Below, one piece after another: positions 24,958-35,182 of a stretch of 64,000 nucleotides of DNA (position 1 is the stretch's first letter; every line of letters begins with the position of its first letter). The position numbers and the translations under genes were made by a program. The stretch is from assembly GCF_023074185.1 (NCBI RefSeq), contig NZ_JADPKY010000018.1, positions 27,450 through 91,449 of the forward strand. Reading direction: 5' to 3'. Below the pieces are notes generated by a model. It was not told the DNA's origin, searched no databases, and saw only the letters and a list, made by a program, of their open reading frames with translations. Source of the DNA: Bradyrhizobium sp. 132. GTDB lineage: Bacteria > Pseudomonadota > Alphaproteobacteria > Rhizobiales > Xanthobacteraceae.

Positions 24958-26448
24958 ATGAGCGGCTTGGTGATCTCTGGCGGCCGGGTGGTGGATCCCG
25001 CCAGCGGAATGGACGCCATCGGGGATGTGGCGGTGGTGGACGGCAAGGTCGCCGCGGTCGGCTCCTCGCTCGGCGGGGCCGAGCGCGTGATCGACGCGAC
25101 CGGGCTCGTGGTCGCCCCCGGCTTCATCGATCTGCACGCACATGGCCAGTCGATCCCGGCCGACCGCATGCAGGCGTTCGACGGCGTGACGACGACGCTC
25201 GATCTCGAAGCAGGCGTGCTGCCGGTCGGGTCCTGGTATGAGCGCCAGGCGCGGAAGGGACGCGTGCTGAATTATGGCGCCGCCGCCAACTGGGCCTTTG
25301 CGCGCATCGGCGCGATGACCGGCTCCAACGCGGAAAGCTCGCTGGAGGCGTTCGGCAACGCCATGCGCGATCGTCGCTGGATCGACAACGTGGCGAGCGA
25401 TGCGGAGGTCGCCGGCATCCTCGAGCGCCTCGCACGCGGCCTGAACGAGGGCGGCATCGGTATCGGCATCCTCAACGCCTACGCGCCGGGCGCCGGCGTG
25501 CAGGAGCTGACCGCGGTCTGCCAGCTCGCGGCTGCGCAGGACGTGCCGACCTTCACCCACGTCGCCTACATGTCGCGCGTCGACCCCGAGAGCGCGGCGG
25601 AAGCCTACATTCGCCTGATCGGCTATGCCGGCGCCACCGGCGCGCATATGCACATCTGCCATTTCAACTCGTCGAGCAAGACCGATGTCGAGCGCTGCCG
25701 CGTGCTGATCGCGAAAGCGCAGGCGCAGGGCCTGCCCATCACGGTCGAGGCCTATCCGTACGGCACCGGCTCGACCGTGCTGGCGGCTGCCTTCTTCAGC
25801 GACCCCGAATTCGTCGAGCGCAACGGCACCGGCTACGATTCCGTGCAGCGGGTCACCGACGGCCATCGCTTTAGCGATCGCGAGGAGCTCTTGAAGGCGC
25901 AGGCCGAAGAACCGTCTTCACTGGTGCTGTGGCACATCCTCGACACCGAGAACAACGCGCATCATCGCGACCTCCTCGACATGTCGGTGCTCTATCCCGG
26001 CGGCGCGATCGCCTCCGACGCGATGCCGTGGACGACCTCGGACGGCAAGACCTACACCGGCGATGCCTGGCCGCTGCCGGATGACGCCACCTCGCATCCG
26101 CGTTCGGCCGGCTGCTTCACGAGATTCATCCGCGAATGGGTGCGCGAGCGCAAGACCGTGTCGCTGCTGGAAGGCGTGCGCAAATGCGCGCTGATCCCGG
26201 CGGAGATCCTGTCGCAGAGCACGCCGGCGATGCGCGCCAAGGGCAGGCTTGCGAAGGACGCCGATGCCGACATCGTCGTGTTCGACTACGAGAAGCTCAG
26301 CGACCGCGCCACGTTCACGGCGATGAACCGTCCCTCGGAAGGTGTGCGGCATCTGATCGTCAGCGGCCAGCCGCTGATCACAGATGGTGTGCTGGACGTG
26401 GCCGCGCGGCCCGGCCGGCCCGTGCGCCGCACCGTTGTCGAGGGCTGA
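24958..26448 (+). CDS. Amidohydrolase, D-aminoacylase (N-acyl-D-amino-acid deacylase) family
   Basis: A 496-residue TIM-barrel amidohydrolase of the D-aminoacylase branch. It begins with the small beta sandwich (SGLVISGGRVVDPASGMD). Metal ligands are expected at GFIDLHAHGQS, with EAG in the barrel (LDLEAGVLPVGS), THVAYMSR, HMHICHFN and ASDAMPWT. The C-terminal strand MRAKGRLAKDADADIVVFD is typical. ATG 24958 has a strong Shine-Dalgarno. It hydrolyses an N-acyl or carbamoyl group; the substrate is unknown. The CobW GTPase gene starts 3 bases after its stop, so they form one operon. Confidence 0.9.
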   Translation: MSGLVISGGRVVDPASGMDAIGDVAVVDGKVAAVGSSLGGAERVIDATGLVVAPGFIDLHAHGQSIPADRMQAFDGVTTTLDLEAGVLPVGSWYERQARKGRVLNYGAAANWAFARIGAMTGSNAESSLEAFGNAMRDRRWIDNVASDAEVAGILERLARGLNEGGIGIGILNAYAPGAGVQELTAVCQLAAAQDVPTFTHVAYMSRVDPESAAEAYIRLIGYAGATGAHMHICHFNSSSKTDVERCRVLIAKAQAQGLPITVEAYPYGTGSTVLAAAFFSDPEFVERNGTGYDSVQRVTDGHRFSDREELLKAQAEEPSSLVLWHILDTENNAHHRDLLDMSVLYPGGAIASDAMPWTTSDGKTYTGDAWPLPDDATSHPRSAGCFTRFIREWVRERKTVSLLEGVRKCALIPAEILSQSTPAMRAKGRLAKDADADIVVFDYEKLSDRATFTAMNRPSEGVRHLIVSGQPLITDGVLDVAARPGRPVRRTVVEG

Positions 26449-26451
26449 CCC

Positions 26452-27423
26452 ATGCCGGTCCCCATTCTTCTGGTGACAGGCTTTTTGGGAGCGGGCAAGA
26501 CGACTGTCGTCAACCATCTGCTGGCGCATGCGGAGGGGCGGCGGATCGCCGCAATCGTCAACGATTTCGGGGCGATCAACATCGATGCCGAGCTGATCGC
26601 CGGCGCGAGCGACGGCGTGGTCAGCCTCGCCAATGGCTGCATCTGCTGCTCGCTCCAAGGCGACCTCCTGCGCACGCTCTCGACGCTGCTGCGGCGTGAT
26701 CCGAAACCGGAATACATCGTCATCGAGACCAGCGGCGTCGCCGATCCCGCCGACATCGTCCGTAACCTGATGGATCCCGTGATCCTGCGCGAGGCGCCGC
26801 TCGAAACGGTGCTCTGCGTGATGGATGCGGCGACACCGCTGGCCGCCCTGGACGATGCGCTTCAGCGTTCGCAATTGCGCGTTGCCGACATCGTGGCGTT
26901 GAGCAAGCTGGATCTGGCGGACGAGGGCGCGGGCGGGCGGATGCGCGAGGCCATCCGCGCGCAGCGCGTCCCCGCCGTGGTGGTCGACGCGCCGCACGGC
27001 GAGATTCCGTCCGCGCTGCTGTTCCCCGCGACCGTCGATCGCGCGTCCGCGCCGCGCGATCCCGGGCCGCGCCGGCCGGCAGAAGAGCGCTTCGAAACGC
27101 TGAGCTGGACCTCGGACCAACCGCTCTCGCTGCCGCGCTTGCAAAAGGCGATCGGCAAGCTGGCGCCAAAACTCGCGCGGGCAAAAGGCCTGTTCGAGAC
27201 CGTCGAGCAGCCCGGGCGCCAGATGCTGTTTCAATTCGCCGCCGGCCGCGCCACGCTCGTCCCTGGCGATGCCGCGCTCGCCCCCGGCGATGCCGCGCTC
27301 GCCCCCTGCGATGCGCCGGCCGAAGGCGTGCCGCGCGCGCGGATCGTCTTCATCGCCGAACTCGGGGTGCTCTCGAAAGCGGAGCTCGATGGAATCATGG
27401 AGACGTGCGTTGCGGATCGGTGA
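26452..27423 (+). CDS. CobW/COG0523 GTP-binding metallochaperone
   Basis: A 323-residue G3E-family GTPase. The P-loop is GFLGAGKTT (about residues 10-18), the metal-binding CICC motif is Cys63-Cys66, ETSGVADP is the Walker B region, and SKLDL replaces the usual NKxD. The C-terminal CobW domain is present. Before the end is a triple APGDAA hexapeptide repeat (about 27259-27312). The gene directly follows a metal-dependent amidohydrolase, so it may load zinc or cobalt into that enzyme. This is an inference from context. Confidence 0.9.
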   Translation: MPVPILLVTGFLGAGKTTVVNHLLAHAEGRRIAAIVNDFGAINIDAELIAGASDGVVSLANGCICCSLQGDLLRTLSTLLRRDPKPEYIVIETSGVADPADIVRNLMDPVILREAPLETVLCVMDAATPLAALDDALQRSQLRVADIVALSKLDLADEGAGGRMREAIRAQRVPAVVVDAPHGEIPSALLFPATVDRASAPRDPGPRRPAEERFETLSWTSDQPLSLPRLQKAIGKLAPKLARAKGLFETVEQPGRQMLFQFAAGRATLVPGDAALAPGDAALAPCDAPAEGVPRARIVFIAELGVLSKAELDGIMETCVADR

Positions 27424-27433
27424 AGCTGGCGCT

Positions 27434-27811
27434 TCAAGCGAATTGCGCGACGCCGTGGCCGACGGACCAGTTCTCTGCCGGCGCATCGAGCACGTTGACG
27501 AACACGTCTTCGGGACGGATGCCCGGATTTTCGCCGAGCAGGTCCGCGATCCGCCGGTACAGGGCCTTCTTCTGCTCAGGAGTGCGCGAGGCGAATACGG
27601 TGATCTGGATCAGCACGGCGTCGTCGCTGCGCTTGACGTCGTAGGCATTGCCGCAGCGGAAGTTTGCGGCGGCATGTTCGCTGATGGTCATGAACTCGTC
27701 GCCTTCCGGCACGTTCAGCGCCTCGCGCATGGCGCGGTAAAGGCCGTCGAGGATCGCCTGCCGGTAAGCTTCCGGCTTTCCGGCGCGCATCGAGATATGA
27801 AGGAGAGGCAT
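27434..27811 (-). CDS. Tautomerase family protein
   Basis: A 125-residue protein that starts MPLLHISMRAG, so Pro2 becomes the catalytic N-terminal proline after Met removal. It contains EFMTISEHAAANFRC and VLIQITVFASRTPEQKKALYRRI, typical of the tautomerase (MIF/4-oxalocrotonate) superfamily. ATG 27811 is set by this proline; in-frame sequence before it is not conserved-looking. It is divergent from a TetR regulator, and the gap holds two similar dyads, so it is probably the regulator's target. The substrate is unknown. Confidence 0.88.
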   Translation of the reverse strand: MPLLHISMRAGKPEAYRQAILDGLYRAMREALNVPEGDEFMTISEHAAANFRCGNAYDVKRSDDAVLIQITVFASRTPEQKKALYRRIADLLGENPGIRPEDVFVNVLDAPAENWSVGHGVAQFA

Positions 27812-27853
27812 CGCGAGTTCCTCATTGACGAAAGGGGGCGTCGGCCCCAATTT

Positions 27854-27900
27854 GTTTTTGACGCAGCGTCTAGAATGCATGTTTTTGACACCGTGTCAAA
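27854..27900. promoter_or_regulatory. Tandem TetR-type operators between tautomerase and tetR
   Basis: Two related sites. Site 2 (27884-27900) is a perfect dyad TTTGACAC-C-GTGTCAAA. Site 1 starts with the same GTTTTTGAC and contains GACGC-A-GCGTC (27860-27870). Their centres are 27 bases apart. The pair lies within the 110-base divergent promoter region and is a good candidate for binding by the TetR protein encoded at 27922-28521. Confidence 0.65.
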
Positions 27901-27921
27901 TATACCGGACAGGAGCGAAGC

Positions 27922-28521
27922 TTGAGGCCGCGCGAGTTCAACCACGACGATGTCCTGCGCATCGCGTTCGATCAGTTCTGGCGCAAGGGCGTGCGCGGCA
28001 CTTCGCTGTCGGACATCGCGCGCGACGCCGGTGTCCAGCGCGGTAGCCTCTACAACGCCTTCGGCAGCAAAGAGGCGCTGTTCCTCCTGGCCTATGAGCG
28101 CTATGCGGGCGACTATCTCATTGCCTTGCAAAAGGCGCTCGGTACGGGCTCATTGCGCAAGCGTCTCACCGCGTTCTTTGACTCGACCATCACCAATTTC
28201 CGCTCCGGCTCACCGCCGCGGGGATGCCCGACCACGCGCGGATTGATGGAGCTCGGCGCGGCCGAAGGCGAGGGGCTGGATGAGGACGCGCGCCAGGCCT
28301 TCGCGAACCTCATCTCGCGCATCACCGCTCTGGTTCAGGATGCGTTGTCGGCGGGCGCAAAGCGCGGCGAATTCAGCGGCAACCCCGCGGCCGCAGCGCT
28401 GCACATCATCACCGTGACGCGCGGCCTCGCCGTAATCGAGCGTGCCTTCGATGACGAGCCGCAGCTGCGCAAGATCGCCGCCCACACCATCGATCTCGTG
28501 CTCGACAAAATGGGCCGCTAG
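27922..28521 (+). CDS. TetR-family transcriptional regulator
   Basis: A 199-residue regulator that starts at TTG with AGGAG eight bases before it. The N-terminal HTH reads VLRIAFDQFWRKGVRGTSLSDIARDAG, then GSLYNAFGSKEALF. The C-terminal ligand domain contains PRGCPTTRGLMELGAAEG, as in the TetR_C branch related to NemR/AcrR-like regulators of reactive electrophiles. It probably represses itself and the divergent tautomerase gene through the dyads at 27854-27900. The effector is unknown. Confidence 0.9.
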   Translation: MRPREFNHDDVLRIAFDQFWRKGVRGTSLSDIARDAGVQRGSLYNAFGSKEALFLLAYERYAGDYLIALQKALGTGSLRKRLTAFFDSTITNFRSGSPPRGCPTTRGLMELGAAEGEGLDEDARQAFANLISRITALVQDALSAGAKRGEFSGNPAAAALHIITVTRGLAVIERAFDDEPQLRKIAAHTIDLVLDKMGR

Positions 28522-28711
28522 GTGTCAGCAGAAAGCGAGCGCGATGCAGCAGGCCGCGCAAGGCAGCGCGCGCGACCAACTGATATTCCGGCTCGCGGGA
28601 ACGGGCATCGCGACCGGCGTCCTCTACCCTTGACGGCCTCGGCTAAAGCGACGAAGCAGAACCATCGGACCTGCCGACCCGCGCTTGGACACGCGGGCAT
28701 GGAGACGCTGC

Positions 28712-31700
28712 ATGTCGTTCAAAAAACTCCTGATCGCCAACCGCGGCGAGATCGCCATCCGCATCGCGCGCGCGGCGGCTGATGCCGGGATCGCGACGGT
28801 CGCGATCTACCCGGCCGACGACGCGCTGTCGCTGCATGTGCGGGTTGCCGATGAGGCGACCGAAATCCCCGGCCGCGGCGCGCGGGCCTATCTCGACATC
28901 GAGGCCGTGGTGCAGGCGGCGAAGAGCGGAGGCTGCGATGCTGTGCATCCCGGCTATGGCTTCCTCAGCGAGAACGCTGCGTTTGCGAAGGCCTGCGCCG
29001 ATGCAGGCATCGCCTTCGTCGGACCGAAGGCTGCGGCGCTCGAACTGTTCGGCGACAAGGTCGCGGCGCGGCAATTGGCAAGACGTTGCGGCGTGCCGAT
29101 CATCGCCGGCACCAGCGGGCCGTCCTCGCTGGAGGATATCGCGGCGTTCTTCACCTCGCTCGGCAGCAACGCGGCGATCGTGATCAAGGCAATGGCCGGT
29201 GGCGGCGGCCGCGGCATGCGCGTGGTCGAGAACGCATCCGATCTCGCGGAGGCCTATGCGCGCTGCCAGTCCGAGGCGAAGGCCGCGTTCGGCTTCGACG
29301 GCGTCTATGCCGAGCGCCTGATCCGGCAGGCGCGCCATATCGAGGTGCAGATCATCGGCGACCGCCACGGCGCAATCTCTCATCTCTGGGAGCGCGAATG
29401 CACCATCCAGCGCCGGCACCAGAAGCTGATAGAGGTAGCGCCGAGCCCGTCGCTCGGCGACGGCTTGCGTGGCCGTATCATCGAGGCAGCGAAGCAACTC
29501 GCCGCAGCCGCGTCTTACGACAGTCTCGGCACGTTCGAGTTCCTGGTCGACGGCACCGCCGAAGACAGTTTTGCCTTCATCGAAGCCAATCCGCGGCTGC
29601 AGGTCGAGCACACCGTGACGGAAGAGGTGCTCGGCCTCGATCTCGTCCGCGCCCAGCTCGCGGTCGCCGCCGGCGCCTCGCTTGCCTCGCTTGGCCTGGC
29701 GCAAGGTTCGATCCCGAAGCCGCGCGGCTATGCCATGCAGCTCCGCGTCAACATGGAGACGCTGGACGAGCTAGGCGCGACTCATCCGACCGGCGGCGTG
29801 CTTGCCGTGTTCGAACCGCCGTCGGGCCCCGGCGTCCGCGTCGATAGTTTTGGTTATGCCGGCTACAAGACCAGCGCCGCCTTCGACTCGCTCTTGGCGA
29901 AGGTCATCGTGCATACGCCGGGAGAGGCTTGGCACGACGTGGTTGCAAAAGCCTCGCGGGCGTTGCGCGAATTTCGGATCGACGGCGTCGTTACCAACAT
30001 CGCTTTCCTTCAGGCGGTGCTGGCGCATCCCGATTTCAGGACCAACCGCATCGCGACCGACTTCATCGACCGCAATATCGCGAAGCTCGTGGAGGCCGCC
30101 GACGGCGCTGCAAAGCCGCTCTATTTTGCAGTGACGGAGCGAAGCAGCGGCCGCGGCACCGAAGCGCATACCGCACAGATCGTGCCGGAAGGCGCGGTGA
30201 TGGTCGCGGCTCCCTTGCAGGGGACCATCGTCACCATCCAGGTCGGGGAAGGCGAGATCGTGCGCCCCGGCCAGCAGCTCGCCGTGATCGAATCCATGAA
30301 GATGGAGCATCTCGTGATGGCCGAGCAGGGCGGCCGGGTCATGAAGCTCGTCGCCGGCGACGGTGTCACGCTGATGCATGGCGAGGCCATTCTCTACCTC
30401 GAGCCGCTCGACGTCGCCGCCGATCATTCGGCGCAGGAAGCGGATATCGATCTCGACCACATCCGTCCCGATCTCGCCGAAATGATCGCGCGCCAGGCCA
30501 ACACGCTCGACGAAAATCGCCCGGCCTCGGTCGAGCGCCGCCGCAACACCAACCAGCGCACCGCACGCGAAAACGTCGCGCAACTCGTCGACGACGGCTC
30601 GTTCATGGAGTACGGCAGCCTTGCGATTGCGGCGCAGCGGCGCCGGCGCAAGCTCGACGATCTCGTCAAGAACACACCGGCCGACGGCCTCGTCATGGGT
30701 GTCGCGACCGTCAACGCCGAGAAGTTCGGCCCTGAGGGCGGGCGCTGCATCGTCGTGGCCTACGACTACACGGTGCTCGCGGGCACGCAGGGCCACATGA
30801 ACCACAAGAAGATCGACCGCATGCTGACGCTCGCGGAAGACTGGCGCGTGCCTCTGGTGTTCTACGCCGAAGGCGGCGGCGGCCGGCCCGGCGATACCGA
30901 CCGGCTCGGCATGACCGGCCTCGACGGTCCGTCGTTCGTGCAGTTCGCAAGGCTCTCCGGCCTCGTGCCGGTCGTCGGAATCGTCTCCGGCTATTGTTTC
31001 GCCGGCAACGCCGCGATGCTCGGTTGCTGCGACGTGATCATCGCCACCAAGAACGCCTCGATCGGCATGGGCGGCCCGGCCATGATCGAGGGCGGCGGGC
31101 TCGGCGTCTATCACCCGGCCGAAGTCGGCCCGGTCTCGTTCCAGTCGCCGAATGGCGTCATCGACATCCTCGTCGAGGACGAGGAGGAGGCGACGCGCAT
31201 TGCGCAAAAATACCTGTCCTATTTCCAGGGTGCGGTGACGGAGTGGCAGGCCGCCGACCAGCGGCTGCTGCGCCGCGCGATCCCCGAGAGCCGCCTGCGG
31301 GTCTACGACATCCGCAGCGTGATCGACCTCGTCGCGGACAAGGATACCGTGCTGGAGCTGCGCCGCGACTATGGTGTCGGCATGATCACCGCGTTGATCC
31401 GCATCGAGGGCAGGCCGTTCGGCCTGATCGCCAACAATCCGCGCCATCTCGGCGGCGCGATCGACGCCGATGCCGGCGACAAGGCCGCGCGCTTCCTCCA
31501 GCTCTGCGACGCGTTCGACCTGCCGATCGCCTCGCTGTGCGACACGCCCGGCTTCATGGTCGGCCCGGAAGCCGAGAAGACCGCGATCGTGCGCCACGTC
31601 TCGCGCATGTTCGTGACAGGTGCGAGCCTCACCGTGCCGCTGTTCGGCATCGTGCTGCGCAAGGGCTATGGTCTCGGGGCGCAGTCGATGATCGGCGGCG

Positions 31701-32017
31701 GCTTCCACGCCTCGTTCTTCACCGCGGCCTGGCCGACTGGCGAATTCGGCGGCATGGGCCTGGAGGGTTACGTTCGTCTCGGCTTCCGCAAGGAAATGGA
31801 GGCGATCGCCGACCCCGTCGAGCGCGAGACCTATTATCGTAACAAGGTCGCTGAGCTCTATGCCAACGGCAAGGCGGTCTCGATCGCATCCGTGTTCGAA
31901 ATCGACAACGTCATCGACCCCTCCGAGACGCGACGCTGGATCATGGCGGGCCTGCGGTCGGTGCCGAAGCCGCCTGCGAGGACGGGCAAGAAGCGGCCGT
32001 GCATCGATACGTGGTGA
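28712..32017 (+). CDS. Single-chain biotin-dependent acyl-CoA carboxylase (BC-BCCP-CT fusion)
   Basis: 1101 residues with all parts of an acyl-CoA carboxylase in one chain. The biotin carboxylase (about 1-445) has LIANRGEIAIRIARAA, KAMAGGGGRGM and FIEANPRLQVEHTVTE. The biotinyl domain has Lys530 in VIESMKMEH. The carboxyltransferase (about 600-1090) has GTQGHMNHKKIDRM, a crotonase-fold core, GCCDVIIATK and LCDTPGFMVG. It uses ATP and bicarbonate to carboxylate an acyl-CoA. It is distinct from the housekeeping multi-subunit Acc enzyme, so the substrate is probably not only acetyl-CoA. The sigma-54 activator gene follows. ATG 28712 begins the canonical BC N-terminus. Confidence 0.92.
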   Translation: MSFKKLLIANRGEIAIRIARAAADAGIATVAIYPADDALSLHVRVADEATEIPGRGARAYLDIEAVVQAAKSGGCDAVHPGYGFLSENAAFAKACADAGIAFVGPKAAALELFGDKVAARQLARRCGVPIIAGTSGPSSLEDIAAFFTSLGSNAAIVIKAMAGGGGRGMRVVENASDLAEAYARCQSEAKAAFGFDGVYAERLIRQARHIEVQIIGDRHGAISHLWERECTIQRRHQKLIEVAPSPSLGDGLRGRIIEAAKQLAAAASYDSLGTFEFLVDGTAEDSFAFIEANPRLQVEHTVTEEVLGLDLVRAQLAVAAGASLASLGLAQGSIPKPRGYAMQLRVNMETLDELGATHPTGGVLAVFEPPSGPGVRVDSFGYAGYKTSAAFDSLLAKVIVHTPGEAWHDVVAKASRALREFRIDGVVTNIAFLQAVLAHPDFRTNRIATDFIDRNIAKLVEAADGAAKPLYFAVTERSSGRGTEAHTAQIVPEGAVMVAAPLQGTIVTIQVGEGEIVRPGQQLAVIESMKMEHLVMAEQGGRVMKLVAGDGVTLMHGEAILYLEPLDVAADHSAQEADIDLDHIRPDLAEMIARQANTLDENRPASVERRRNTNQRTARENVAQLVDDGSFMEYGSLAIAAQRRRRKLDDLVKNTPADGLVMGVATVNAEKFGPEGGRCIVVAYDYTVLAGTQGHMNHKKIDRMLTLAEDWRVPLVFYAEGGGGRPGDTDRLGMTGLDGPSFVQFARLSGLVPVVGIVSGYCFAGNAAMLGCCDVIIATKNASIGMGGPAMIEGGGLGVYHPAEVGPVSFQSPNGVIDILVEDEEEATRIAQKYLSYFQGAVTEWQAADQRLLRRAIPESRLRVYDIRSVIDLVADKDTVLELRRDYGVGMITALIRIEGRPFGLIANNPRHLGGAIDADAGDKAARFLQLCDAFDLPIASLCDTPGFMVGPEAEKTAIVRHVSRMFVTGASLTVPLFGIVLRKGYGLGAQSMIGGGFHASFFTAAWPTGEFGGMGLEGYVRLGFRKEMEAIADPVERETYYRNKVAELYANGKAVSIASVFEIDNVIDPSETRRWIMAGLRSVPKPPARTGKKRPCIDTW

Positions 32018-32124
32018 GGGCGGTGCAGCAATTTGATTGCGGCACGACCGTTTCCGGTTCCCGATTGACATCCCCGCCTGCGGTGCCAGACTTTGCACAA
32101 TAATACAGGGTGGAGACGTCCGCG

Positions 32125-33996
<1,872 letters not shown>

Positions 33997-34118
33997 ACCG
34001 GTTCGACATCCCGGCTCCGCCGAAAGCAGTCGGAAAATGCTGGCGCGCCTGGGTCTTCGCGCGGCGGACACGCCGTCGCGAACGTGCATTTCCAGAAATT
34101 GCGAGAGGAGAGGATTCG

Positions 34119-35006
34119 ATGGAGGAGATCGAAGTCTTTCTGGCTGTCGTCGAGGCCGGCAGCCAGACCGCGGCCGCGCGACAATTGGGACGGTCGCTGC
34201 AGTCCGTCAACCGGGCATTGGCGGCGCTGGAACGCAACGTCGGTGTTGAGCTGGTGCGGCGGACCACGCGGCGATCGCTGGCGACTGAAGCGGGACTTGC
34301 GTTCTATCATCGCGTCAAGCCGGCCTTTGCCGAAATCAGCGAGGCGCGCCTGGAAGCGGCCAACCGCCGCGTCGAGCCGTCGGGTCTTCTCAGGGTCGCC
34401 GCGCCCGTCCTGTTCGGATCGACCCACGTCGTGCCGGCGATTGCGGATTTCATGGCGCGCTTTCCGCGGATCGAAACCGATCTCCATGTCTCCGATCGGC
34501 CCATCGACGTCGTCGCCGATGGATTCGATCTGGCCGTGCGGATCAGGGAATTGCCGGATTCCTCGCTCAAGGCGCGGCGGCTCGGCGAGCTTCGCACGGT
34601 TGTCTACGGCGCACCCGGCTATTTCGCGCGCCATGGGCGTCCGCATCATCCCGACGACCTGACAGACTATCAATGTATTCTGCGCAGGACCGGCCCGGGT
34701 GACACGGAAGCGTGGCGGTTTCAGATCGGCGGCGAGGTGAAGATGGTGCAGGTGAACGGCCGCTTCCGGACCGATAATACGACGGCGGCGCAGGCGGCTG
34801 CCTGCCATGGCATCGGCGTCGGCTATGCGCCGTTCTGGCTGATACGCGATCGCGTCGATGATGGCGCGCTGGAGATCGTGCTGGAGGATTTCGAGGCACC
34901 GCGCATGCCGGTGTACGCCGTAGTCCCGCCGAGCGCGGCGCCGCCGGCCAAGACGCGCCTGTTCGTCGATCTGCTGGCGGGGCGATTGAAGCGCGAGCGG
35001 CTCTAA
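34119..35006 (+). CDS. LysR-family transcriptional regulator
   Basis: A 295-residue LysR regulator. The N-terminal HTH has EEIEVFLAVVEAGSQTAAARQLGRSLQSVNRALAALE, ending RTTRRSLATEAG. The effector domain begins GLLRVAAPVLFGSTHVVPAI and keeps the DLAVRIRELPDSSLKARRLG stretch typical of the subgroup near quinone and aromatic genes. It is upstream of, and in the same orientation as, the cytokinin-dehydrogenase-like gene, with a 176-base gap. Whether it controls that gene is unknown. Confidence 0.92.
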   Translation: MEEIEVFLAVVEAGSQTAAARQLGRSLQSVNRALAALERNVGVELVRRTTRRSLATEAGLAFYHRVKPAFAEISEARLEAANRRVEPSGLLRVAAPVLFGSTHVVPAIADFMARFPRIETDLHVSDRPIDVVADGFDLAVRIRELPDSSLKARRLGELRTVVYGAPGYFARHGRPHHPDDLTDYQCILRRTGPGDTEAWRFQIGGEVKMVQVNGRFRTDNTTAAQAAACHGIGVGYAPFWLIRDRVDDGALEIVLEDFEAPRMPVYAVVPPSAAPPAKTRLFVDLLAGRLKRERL

Positions 35007-35182
35007 GAGCCCCGGCTCTCTTACCCATTGGCCACGTGCATCGCCGGCGTGCGTTCCGTCCGCATTCTCCCGGTTTGCGGGAATGTGTATCCCGCGATGT
35101 GCCGGTTGTTCGGAGGCGCGGGCGATCGCAGTTTGCGGGCCACGGGCACTTATCCGCCCGGTCCGGCGTGAAGGACCGCACC

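Noticed and set aside
29771..32098. A 775-codon open frame antisense to the fused carboxylase
   Set aside because: The sense frame carries clear catalytic motifs throughout; the antisense translation has no recognisable domain.
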